This document shows positions 1 to 9,468 of a DNA stretch of 64,000 bases, one piece after another. This DNA comes from Steromphala cineraria. Taxonomy: Eukaryota; Mollusca; Gastropoda; Trochida; Trochidae. Both the position numbers and the translations under genes were made by a program. The notes beneath the pieces are model-generated. The model was given only the letters and a program-made list of their open reading frames with translations. It was not told the DNA's origin and ran no database searches. The stretch is taken from the NCBI GenBank assembly GCA_916613615.1, contig OU744735.1:46124654-46188653 (forward strand), in the 5' to 3' direction. How positions within the stretch are numbered: position 1 is the stretch's first letter; each line of letters opens with the position of its first letter.

Positions 1-552
1 TATTTTGCTGGTTTCCATGGAAACAATTTGAAAATTGTACATAATGGGGGTAGGGTCACTTTCGGATTAAATGTTAGCGGGGGACATCACAGTGCATCAC
101 ATGCACATATTTCTAGTTGACGATTCAAACTTTGCCCTACCTTCAGAATGTCACAAAGCCGAGTTTGGGGTTATTTAACAGATCGGTTATGTTTTCTTTG
201 TCAGTTAGTGGAGTTGAGGTCTAAATCCACAATCACGGGGTTAGATATTGTTTATAAAGTGTATTTGATTTGAGTCCCTCCCATCTCTGCATTATCCTTT
301 TTCTCTCCTCCATGACTCATAAACCTTTGATACATTATGTTAAAAAAAAAAAAAAAAATATTTGTAATTTAATCTCAAACTGTTCACCTAATGCTATGGC
401 AGAATTGACCTCTCTCAAACACAACTGTCATGACTAGTAATTTCCTATTATTATTTATTAGTTTCCTATCAGACTATTTATGATAAAAAAAAGTTGACAA
501 GATATCGAAAGTTTACATTTTCTATACAGAAATTATGCTTGGGCTATTGCAG
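1..552. other. Non-coding flank, probably intron upstream of the SPRY exon
   Basis: No convincing coding sequence is visible. The stretch is AT-rich with a poly-A run near 341-358. It ends in a pyrimidine-poor but usable acceptor (CTATTGCAG, AG at 551-552), so part of it is probably an intron of the following gene. The upstream exons would lie outside the window. Confidence 0.5.
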
Positions 553-1244
553 GTCCTTCCATGAAGCTAAATGCTCAGAGAGTACATCGAGATCTACAAG
601 TTAAAGACAAGCATGTTCTGACAAACATGGAGGAGAAAGGTCACATAAACAGTCGGCTCCAGTTTTCAGATTTCCAGGGGACATGCGGCAGCACTATTTC
701 CCTCCCTCCCTTCCCTTCCCCTCTCGCGTCTCCCATCTACTTGGAGGCGAGCGCCACACTGGGGTGGGAGAAAAGACTCGGTACACTGCTCGAGATAGGG
801 GTGATGCTAGCGAGTGGGAACCTGGATACGGGGACATGCATTTCTCAGCTTCCCAACTCTCTCTGCATTTCGGTGTTTGACATATGTCGCCGTCATCCCG
901 ACATTATCTGCTCCCAAGTGGTGAGAACAAATCAGACAGGCGAAAAAATTTACATTGGTAAGTGTCACCCATTGTGTTACACTGCACCCGATGAAGGGTC
1001 CACATTCACCTTAGATGTAGGCCTGGTGCTGGATGTGGGAAGGAAAAAAATTGCGCTCCTTGATTTGAAGAGGGAGGAATTGTTTTGTAAAGCCGTCGAG
1101 TTCAAGAGCCAAGAGCTGTTCCCCATGTTTTACGTCAATCCATTCAAAAACCGATGTGCTACAAGAATGACGCTGATCACCGGCAGGAAGATATCTGTCA
1201 GTAACGAGAAAATAAAACTCATTCAGCAGGCCTTGTTTGCTTAA
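553..1244 (+). CDS. Terminal exon of a B30.2/SPRY-domain protein
   Basis: The first ATG is at 561, but the frame stays open back to an acceptor AG at 551-552, so this is more likely a last exon entered in phase 2 than a single-exon gene. The ATG-to-stop stretch is 227 residues. The middle and C-terminal part resembles a B30.2/SPRY fold: a hydrophobic strand LEIGVMLASG, then DVGLVLDVGRKKIALLDL followed by the ELFPMFYV strand, the order seen in SPRY proteins where G-V-x-L-D precedes a strand and then LYPFF. SPRY domains bind protein or peptide partners, often in TRIM-type ubiquitin ligases and in large invertebrate innate-immune families. No RING, B-box or coiled coil is present here; if the gene has them they lie upstream of base 1. 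The family call is from pattern recognition; any TRIM function is inference. Confidence 0.6.
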
Positions 1245-1329
1245 AACTGTCAGCAGTCTGGAAAATTCCCTGCTGAATTTCAAGATAAGGTAACAACTGT
1301 TGAACTAGAATTCAAAGCTGTTATAGACA

Positions 1330-1960
1330 AAGCCATACATCGAAATTCCAGAAGTATGGGCAGAACCTGTAGTTATTCCTATTCCAAAACCTGGAAAGGA
1401 CGTTTTGATGCCATCATCATATCGACCAATAACCTTGACATCAAATCTCTGTAAAATCATGGAAAGGTTGCTGAGCAACCGCTCAAGTTATCACATGGAA
1501 TCCAATCAACTTCTTAACAATCAATAAAGGATTCAATCTGGTTTTAGGAAAAATCGCTCATGTAAAGACTAACTCATCCGCCTACAAACGGCGACACAAA
1601 AGGCTATAAGCAACCAATACTACATCATTTGTGTATTCCTTGATTCCTTTGGAGACAAGGACTCCTCTTTAAGCTTCAAAATCTTGGGAATGCTAACATG
1701 GATCAGTTCATGTCTCTCTCACAGAACAATACGAGTTCGCATAGGCCAAGATCTATCAGGAGTACATGTTATTGAGAACGGAATTCACCAAGGCAGTGTT
1801 ATAAGTCCACTTTTAAAATCATGATCACTACCCTACACTATTGATGCCTCTCAATTTGCTGATGATTGAGCCTTTTGGAGACGTTTTGGAAATCTTGACT
1901 TGGTTCTCCGTTCCATTCAATCAGGACTGAATTTGACTGAATAAATTTCAAATTTCTTTC
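1330..1960 (+). pseudogene. Decayed LINE C reverse transcriptase, 5' part
   Basis: Translating across stops and shifts gives clear non-LTR reverse-transcriptase pieces: a VIPIPKPGKD segment, YRPITLTSNLCKIME, and a FADD-like catalytic stretch (QFADD) just before the break near 1870. The pattern is of the Jockey/CR1/I type. The reading frame is interrupted many times, so it is dead. Its downstream part reappears at about 7450-7730 in the same orientation, because LINE A is inserted in between. Confidence 0.7.
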
Positions 1961-2014
1961 TGTACGAGAGATAGCATTATTGTTATTCAAGAACTCTCAG
2001 GCTATGCTCATTAC

Positions 2015-2767
2015 ATGGCGAAAGCAATGAAAACTGTCGGACATGGACGATTGTCGGGAGGAGTATATGCTTTCATACATAACAGTATAGATAAGTTCTG
2101 TACACCTATTGACAATTTGATTGCCTTTCGTATATCACATCAGATATTGCAAAGTAAAAAAGATGCTATTTTGATAGGACTCTACACACCACCTGAGGGA
2201 TCCACTTACTACACATCGACTGGGAAACAAACAAATATAGCATTGCTTGATCAGTGGGTCTCAGAAAACCTGGACATTCTGTCTGAGTGGCATATAATCA
2301 TTAATGGTGATCTGAACGCCAGAGTTGGGACAGGTAATAACCCACCTGAATCGCCACCTGACTACCTCGGGAATGTCTTCCCTGACGAAGAGTTTGTGCC
2401 CCTCGACACGAGACAATCTTCTAAAAACTCTACTAATAGATTTGGCAGAATCCTATTACATTTGTGTTTCACATACAATTTGTATATTTTAAATGGCCGT
2501 GTGCAAGGAGATAGAACTGGTGAGTTTACGTTCATATCTAACCAGGGCTCCTCAGTTAATGATTATTGTGTTGCAGACATTGAAGCATTTCAACTGATCG
2601 AGTCGTTTCAAGTAGATTCTCGAGTAGAATCAGATCATATGCACATAATGACAAAACTAAAAAGTCAATTACAATGCCACACAGATATGATAAAATCCGA
2701 ATCATGTAGTTATGATAGAATTGTGTGGAATCATAGTAAATCTAATATATGGAATATATACCAATAA
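2015..2767 (+). pseudogene. LINE A endonuclease (APE-like) domain
   Basis: An open stretch of 250 codons with the exonuclease-endonuclease-phosphatase signatures of LINE endonucleases: IINGDLNAR (the N-G-D-x-N active-site strand), a FTFISNQGSSVNDY block, and SDHMHI (the terminal SDH motif). In LINEs this domain nicks the target DNA to prime reverse transcription. The N-terminal strand with the first catalytic asparagine and glutamate is not complete, and the frame is lost just after 2767, so it is a fragment. Confidence 0.75.
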
Positions 2768-2845
2768 CATTAACAATAACGTCCAAACGTTGAATGAGGC
2801 AACCAATTTAGTTGAAACTGACGTAGATCATGCTTTAGACTTGTT

Positions 2846-4212
2846 ATACCCCCGGACCGTTAGTAATACCAACGATGCCGTGTGTGTGTGTGTCTGTCTG
2901 TCCGTCCGAGGACATTTTTTGTCCGACCTATTACGGATAAACTATTTATCCGATTAATTTCAAATTTTGCACATGTCTTCTACCCTACTAGGAGGGGTGC
3001 AGTGCGAAGTTACAGCAAATTTCGTTAATGTTTGAATTTTTTACAAATTTCCATGTTTTGAATTTAGTCATTTTCCCATATCAGATTTGTCCGACCTATT
3101 ACGTATACGTGAAAACTATTTATCCGATTAATTTCAAATTTTGCACATGTCTTCTACCCTACTAGGAGGGGTGCAGTGCGAAGTTACAACACATTTCTTT
3201 AATATTTGAAATGTTTACAAATTTCCATGTTTTGAATTTAGTCATTTTCCAATATCAGATTTGTCCGACCTATTACGTATACGTGAAAACTATTTATCCG
3301 ATTAATTTCAAATTTTGCACATGTCTTCTACCCTACTAGGAGGGGTGCAGTGCGAAGTTACAACACATTTCTTTAATATTTGAAATGTTTACAAATTTCC
3401 ATGTTTTGAACTTGGTCATTTTCCAATATCAGATTTGTCCGACCTATTACTGGAAAACTATTCATTCGATTGATTTAAAATTTTGCACATGTTTTCTTCA
3501 CTACTAGTAGGGGTGCAGTGTGAAGTAACAGCAAATTTCGTTAATATTTGAATTTTTTTACAAATTTCCATGTTTTGAACTTAGTCATTTTCCAATATCA
3601 GATTTGTCCGACCTATTACTGGAAAACTATTCATTCGATTGATTTAAAATTTTGCACATGTTTTCTTCACTACTAGTAGGGGTGCAGTGTGAAGTAACAG
3701 CAAATTTCGTTAATATTTGAATTTTTTTACAAATTTCCATGTTTTGAACTTAGTCATTTTCCAATATCAGATTTGTCCGACCTATTACTGGAAAACTGTT
3801 CATTCGATTGATTTAATATTGTGCACATGTCTTCTACCCTACTAGTAGGGGTGCGGTGCGAAATTGCAACAAATTTCATTTATATTTAAATTTTTTACAA
3901 ATTTCAATATTTTGATCATAGTCATTTTCCAATATCAAATTTGTCCAACCTATTACGGGAAAAACTTTTCATCTGATTCTTTTCACATTTTGCATGTGTC
4001 TTCTCTTCGCTACCAGGAGTGGTCCAGTGCCAAATCAAAACTAAAATTGATACGTTTTTTTTGTGTGTGTTTTTTTATACAAAGTTCCGTTTTTTGGATT
4101 AGTAATTTTTTTCAATTCCTCTTTGGGGGTCATGACCAAATGCTGTTCAAGAGATGACTACATTGAAAGTAAAAAATAATTCATTTAGTCAGGGATGCAA
4201 AGTCGGGGGTAT
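2846..4212 (+). mobile_element. Inserted element with ATACCCCCG ends and internal tandem repeats
   Basis: LINE A coding sequence stops at about 2845 and resumes near 4262. The intervening DNA starts ATACCCCCG (2846) and ends CGGGGGTAT (4204-4212), a perfect 9-bp inverted pair. A TG/CTGTC simple repeat lies near its left end (2880-2905). Most of the interior is the 170-bp tandem array listed separately. I see no coding capacity. A non-autonomous DNA element is the simplest reading; the class is not determined. Confidence 0.55.
2919..4130 (+). repeat. Tandem repeat, about 170-bp unit, seven copies
   Basis: Successive units begin TTGTCCGACCTATTAC at 2919, 3088, 3261, 3435, 3604 and 3773, and a variant at 3941, so the period is 168-174 bp. 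Units 2-3 share a CGTATACGTGAAAAC variant and units 4-6 share a TGGAAAACTATTCATTC-like variant, so the array grew by local duplication of neighbours. The last unit is the most diverged. Confidence 0.9.
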
Positions 4213-4261
4213 TAGTGAGCCACGCTCACTTTTTTGCTTGTTTGTACATACTGTGCTTACA

Positions 4262-5053
4262 GTTGCAGACTGTATGAAAAAATGTAAATCACAGAATAAC
4301 ACTTATTGTTTTTATGATAAGCACCATAGAAGCCACAAACTTCTCACACGCAAATCCTTACGCAAATTTCAGAAGCACAAAACTGAAACAAATCAACAAA
4401 AGTACCGCAAACAAAGGAACGTTTATAAGGGAGTGTGTAGGCGAGCAAAACTTTCTTATAAGAACAATTAACGCAAGCTACCGGTAACCCAAAAGCATTT
4501 TGGCGTATCCTTAGAAGTATATCTCCTTTGCACCGACCCAGGCCTAATATCTGTAATGATGCATGGTTTAAACACTTCAATGATCTGTTTAAAATATGTG
4601 ATCCACCGATGAACGATCAACATGACACTATAGACGAACCGGAACTAGATGACATTGATTCACTACTCTTAGGGTCACGTATTACTTCCTCGGAAATTGA
4701 TAAAGCCATTAAACATATTGATAATGGCAAATCAGCTGGTATTGATGGAATACTGATTGAAATGATCAAAATTAATTCATCATATTTCATAAAGTTGTTA
4801 AATAAAATCTATGATTCCGGAAACTTTCCTAAAATCTGGACACAGTCAATCATAGTCCCAATACATAAAAAGAGTGATGTTCATAACCCCGATAACTATA
4901 GAGGCATATCATTGTTAAGTGTATTGAGTAAGATCTATACTGGTGTACTCAATAATAGACTGAAAGTCTGGACAGACTTGAAGGAGAAAGTCCCAGAATC
5001 ACAAACGGGATTCCGTGCTGGTTATTCAACTACAGATCACATATATACATATT
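4262..5053 (+). pseudogene. LINE A linker and N-terminal reverse transcriptase
   Basis: The first part is rich in Lys, Arg and His with cysteines, as in the region between LINE endonuclease and polymerase. From 4528 the frame reads RT motifs: DNGKSAGIDGI, SIIVPIHKKSD, NYRGISLLSVLSKIY and SQTGFRAGYSTTDHI. These match RT blocks 1-3. The coding line breaks at about 5053, where LINE B is inserted, and continues at about 5820 (FTLNAIIEKCF, FIDFSK). Confidence 0.8.
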
Positions 5054-5817
5054 CAGTATGTAAATTCTTATATTAATTGCATTAAATACTGGTTCGGGTT
5101 GATTATCATGCCATCATATAGGTACCCGCACCAATCATATCTTATGTTAAAGAAAACCTGTGACAGGAAGCGAACTAACTGGGCGTCAAAGATTATGCAA
5201 CTTTTATTCACTTATGGGTTTGGAAATGTCTGGATACAGCAGGGAGTAGGAGATATAGATTCGTTTTTAAAATTGTTTAAAGAAAGACTAATTGATTGTG
5301 CTAAACAGGACTGGCACGTAGAACTTACAGTTAAAGCTCTTTACAATTCTATTCCACCATAAAGTCATTATTTACTTCTGAATTGTATATTTATGAACTG
5401 AAAAATGTAAAATACAGGAAAGCACTACTTATTTTCAGAAGCTGTTATAATCGTCTTGGAATTCAATGTATTAGAAAAGGTTTTAATGATTATGAAAGTT
5501 CTGATTCTAAATGTTCTTTATGTAATGTAACCGAAGATGAAATCCATATTGTATATTAGTGTCCAATGTATCAAACTCTTCGTGTTGATGTACAGCTTCT
5601 ATTCAATAATAACAGAAATATACATGGTCTTAAATATTTAATGAACTCTAATGATTATGCTTACATGTTAGGAAAATTCTTGTATAATGTATTTCGTGTA
5701 CGAGGAGAAAGGATCTAATTCGCATGTGTATATTTTCATGTATGATATATATTTAATGTGCTGTATTATGGGTCATTTGGCCTTGAAACAATAAAACTAT
5801 TGAATTGAATTGAATTG
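5054..5817 (+). mobile_element. LINE B 3' tail nested in LINE A
   Basis: A 5'-truncated copy of a related LINE. It reads a C-terminal region (TYGFGNVW, ALYNS), then a knuckle CSLCNV...DEIHIVY...CPMY with an in-frame stop near 5558, then an untranslated end with GGCCTTGAAACAATAAAACT and a TTGAA simple repeat at 5795-5817. The sequence ATATTCA occurs on both sides of the join (about 5049-5056 and 5819-5825) and may be a short target-site duplication. Confidence 0.7.
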
Positions 5818-5819
5818 AA

Positions 5820-6744
5820 TATTCACTCTCAATGCTATCATTGAAAAATGTTTTATGAAAAAGCGTAAGAAACTCTATGTTGCTTTCATAGATTTTTCAA
5901 AAAGCGTTTGATTATGTAAACAGAAACAAACTTTGTATTTTCCTTAAGCAAAATGGTCTATGAGGGAATGCCCTTACAGCAATATATAAATATGTACAAG
6001 CTTGTGTGAAAGGCTCTTCTTCAGATATCACCGATTTGTTTAATAGTCCAAATGGAGTTCGGCAAGGATGCATCCTCAGCCCATTATTGTTTTCATTATT
6101 TATTGGTGAATTGTCTAAGACCATAAATTAATGTGGTAAACATGGCGTACACTTATTCCCCGCCTTGTATGAGATATTGCTATTATGACGTCATTCTTGT
6201 ATCTGATTCAATCGTTGGTCTTCAAAACCAAATAAATATCCTTGAATCATTTCAGATAATTGGGGTCTCTAATCTTGATAAAACACAAATTATTGTGTTT
6301 AGAAAGGGAAGCATGATTTCAAACAAGGAGCAGTGGTTTTATAAAGGGAATACAATCGACACTGTAAACAATTATAAATATTTAGGGGTTTGGTTCTCAA
6401 GTAATTCGAAAATGACAAAATGCATATCGGATTTGGCAAGTCGGGGTAAAAGAGCAATGATGGATATCATTGTAAAATTTAACAAAATTGGGATGGTTGA
6501 TCCAAAAACATATTTCAAAATATTTGATGCACAGCCTACGGTTTTGCCAATACTCCTTTATGGATGTGAGATTTGGGGAGTTAAACAATATGAACCATTA
6601 GAAAAGGTACATCTGTTAGCCTGTAAACGGTTTTTAAAAGTAGGAAAACAAACTCCTAATGCAATTGTGTTTGGCGAATGTGGCCGCTACCCGATGTATA
6701 TCATGACCCAATGCATACCTACGTGTTGTACGATACTGGTTTAA
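5820..6744 (+). pseudogene. LINE A reverse transcriptase, central and C-terminal part
   Basis: Continues LINE A after the LINE B insertion. Motif A is seen as VAFIDFSK followed by a shift, motif B as NGVRQGCILSPLLFSLF, motif C as a damaged YYDVILVSDS (the usual YADD is changed), and then the NYKYLGV block. From 6540 it reads LPILLYGCEIWG, the conserved post-RT segment. The altered catalytic box and multiple shifts show that it cannot be active. Confidence 0.75.
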
Positions 6745-6803
6745 ATTGCTCAAAATGAGCAACAGCAGACTACCAAAGAAGGCATACAACATGTTAATGT
6801 ATT

Positions 6804-7450
6804 ATGATGACATGGGAAAGAAGAGTTGGGTGTCATTCACGAAATATATATTGTTTTCTCATGGTTTTGGTTATATCTGGAAACCAATGTGTAAGTGATG
6901 AATTTACTTTTTTACAAATATTCAAAAATGCATTGATAAACGAATTCTCTCAAAGTTGGATATCTACATTAAACAATAGCTCCAGGTACATGATGTACAA
7001 AGTCTATAAATTCACATTTGAACCAGAAAGGTACTTGCATATCTTAATTGATGAAAAAGTACGATCAACTTTCATCAAATTTAGATGTAACGTCTTACCG
7101 CTCAGCAACAATAAAGGTAGATGTATATGTCATATTTGCTGTAGTGCTAAAGAGGATGAATACCATTTCACTCTCGAATGTCATTTATATAAAGATTTGC
7201 GAGTCAAATTTCTGCAAGAATATTTTTGGAAATCACCTTCTGTTAATAAATTTAAGACACTACTATGTACATCCCAGGACATTATAATACGATGTATGCA
7301 ATATTTTATCTACCATGCTTATGTAAAAAGAACTATCTACTTAGAAACTGTTTAAACTCACTTGTATATAAGATATATTGTATTTTATATTCTTGTATAT
7401 GGGCCCTTGGCCTCATTACAAATAAACATCTTTTGACTTTGACTTTGACT
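6804..7450 (+). pseudogene. LINE A C-terminal knuckle domain and 3' end
   Basis: An open stretch to 7355 contains FIKFRCNVLPL, then CHICCSAKEDEYHFTLECHLY, the CxxC-x-H-x-C knuckle found at the C-terminus of several LINE clades. After the stop comes a short untranslated end, GGGCCCTTGGCCTCATTACAAATAAACA, with a possible AATAAA signal, then a TTTGACT repeat that marks the 3' terminus. Confidence 0.75.
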
Positions 7451-7730
7451 AGATTCATTATATAAATGGTGTTCTCAATGGGAATTCAAAATCTACATTT
7501 CAAAATCGGTGGCCATGAATTAAAATAATGCAAACTTGATCCTTATTGGAAAACATCGAATCAACTTCGTCTCTGATTTCAAATTTGTGGGTGTTTACTT
7601 TGTTAGTAAACTTTCTTGGTCTCGTCACACATACTTATGAGGAAAGAGTGCAAAAGGGTTAAATCTCTTGAAATGCGTATCAGGTACAAAATGGAGTGCC
7701 GATAAATCATCCCTATCAAATCGACGTTTG
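7450..7730 (+). pseudogene. LINE C remainder after LINE A
   Basis: Translation across shifts gives FKFVGVYFVSKLSWSRHT and similar, matching the LINE segment K-x-L-G-x-x-F-D-x-K-L-x-W-x-x-H that follows the RT core. This is the expected continuation of the RT fragment at 1330-1960, so the two pieces are one older LINE opened by LINE A. Confidence 0.6.
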
Positions 7731-8733
7731 TAGAAATTACACATACATGTTGAGTAATAAAGAAATAAAGACAAGAAGGCAAAACGTCAAACCAGGTGAC
7801 TCGTATCCAATATCCTATAACTCTTACCTGGTAGCGTTCTGATATTAGTACAGCTTTACAAGAGTTAAGTAGGGCATACCACATAATAAATCTAAACAAT
7901 CCAAAGATTGTATTGAGTACTGCTTGAGTTCCTGACACGAACCCCATAGAGCAGTACTCAGATTGGACACGTAACGAGGAAAAACACTAGTACATGTCAA
8001 GGAGATGTAGTATATATATTGATAACTTCAAGAAATTTATTACTTATGGATAAATATATCTTGCAATACAGCAAAGCTAACTTATGTACATGCAAGTATA
8101 CATTATGATAAAAAAATCATTGTCTAAGAATATTGATTGAAATTCAACTTTCTCCTTCGTCAAATGTTGAACAACTTTGAAATTTTGTCATGTAATATAT
8201 ACTGCAGAAAATAAAGAAGGGATCTTTTAATTTTTGAATTTATAATTCATCAGGTGGTCAATGAACAAATAAATCAATGCTAAATTTCCCCCAAAATGTT
8301 CACATATCCCTGATGACTTTTGCCAAGTATATGTCATCTAACATGCATCACGATGAAGTGAAATCGGGCAAAGGACGCCATTTTACGGCTGCTTCAGTTT
8401 GTGCCTTTTTTTATATCCAAGCTCTGTTAATTGTCGTTTCAATGTTGGCTTAAATAGTCATCTGATCCAGCTTTACAAAAACAACTTGCCAAAGCAGTGT
8501 CAATTATCTCTACCATACCAACCGTTCTATTAAAAGAGAGGTACTGTTATATACAAAACACCGACATCCTTAAAACAAACCTGACAAATTGTTACACAAA
8601 GTGCTTATATTGGTGTTTGTTCATGTAGGTCCGTACAGTCGTCACCGGCTACCTTGATACACAGGCTATTTTGGTCTGTGCAATGTTCACTTGTGTTTTG
8701 ACTTCTCCGAATTGGGGCGTTGGAGACCATACT
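7731..8733. other. Non-coding stretch; probable 3' UTR of the receptor gene in part
   Basis: No supported reading frame. The segment next to 8733 should be the 3' untranslated region of the minus-strand receptor. A TTTATT at 8036-8041 reads AATAAA on the minus strand, about 700 nt past the stop, and is a candidate polyadenylation signal. Nothing else distinctive was seen. Confidence 0.4.
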
Positions 8734-9468
8734 TTAATTGCCAATATCGAATATCACACAGTTAGATGCTAAAAGTTCATTTCCCGATTTTAAGTTTGTG
8801 TTGTCATGGTGATAGTAATTACACCCAGTGTGGGGATTTGTTGAGTGCTTTAACTGTAGATAGTTCGAACCATCAATTGACGGTTGTGAATATTTTGAAG
8901 ATTTAAAAACCGCTTCTTTTTCTGATTGCCGAGAGTTATCTCCCTTAGATCGACCTTGACCTTTCCCAAGTAACATTTCCCGTTCCTGTAACGTCGCTGG
9001 GTTACATCCCGCTTGTACGTAGCTACTGCCTTCTTGGTCGGAAAAATCTTCCTCAAAAGATCCCGAAAAGGCTACCATGCTACCATTCGTGCTGTATTTC
9101 GTAGACTTGTTTGTACATTCCATACTTTCGGAACCTGAAACACTGTCCTGTTCATGACTTTTGTCCACAGTATCCTCTGATTCCTTGGTATTCTCTATAG
9201 TTTCTTTAGGGACTTTTCTGCAAGAGTATTCTATGTCAACATCAGTATAAATAGTTGAACATTGGTCGCCAGAAACGATTTCTTTCGATCCTTTGTCAGA
9301 TTGATCCTTCGGTTTTGGGTCTTCAAGGAAGATCAGGAGCTTCTCTGCATCAAGACCATTTTGATCCTCCATGATCTTCGGAGAAGGTGTAGAACAAGAT
9401 ACGATGGTCTCCTTGGTGGCAGAAGATCCACTCGCTCTCAAGTCGGTTCTAGCATACAGCGGGTTGTC
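8734..9468 (-). CDS. Receptor exon 16: cytoplasmic tail and stop
   Basis: Entered at ATATTCCAG|GACAACCCG, it encodes 244 residues ending FDIGN-stop. The tail is Ser/Thr/Glu-rich and low in hydrophobics, as in cytokine receptor tails. It holds about ten tyrosines; three are in the form Y-x-Q (YVQA, YSQP, YLQL), in a short C-terminal stretch. Canonical gp130 STAT3 sites are Y-x-x-Q, so these are suggestive only. Confidence 0.75.
   Translation of the reverse strand, partial: DNPLYARTDLRASGSSATKETIVSCSTPSPKIMEDQNGLDAEKLLIFLEDPKPKDQSDKGSKEIVSGDQCSTIYTDVDIEYSCRKVPKETIENTKESEDTVDKSHEQDSVSGSESMECTNKSTKYSTNGSMVAFSGSFEEDFSDQEGSSYVQAGCNPATLQEREMLLGKGQGRSKGDNSRQSEKEAVFKSSKYSQPSIDGSNYLQLKHSTNPHTGCNYYHHDNTNLKSGNELLASNCVIFDIGN

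Larger units (their letters stand above)
1960..7450 (+). mobile_element. LINE A, non-LTR retrotransposon inserted in LINE C
   Basis: A long 5'-truncated LINE. In order it has an endonuclease domain (2015-2767), a basic linker (about 4262-4470), reverse transcriptase pieces (4528-5050, 5820-6124, 6133-6744), a C-terminal CxxC...H....C knuckle domain (6804-7355) and a 3' end with a short TTTGACT-type repeat near 7430-7450. It is broken by two later insertions, the ATACCCCCG element (2846-4212) and LINE B (about 5054-5817), and by several stops. No intact open reading frame remains. Confidence 0.75.
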
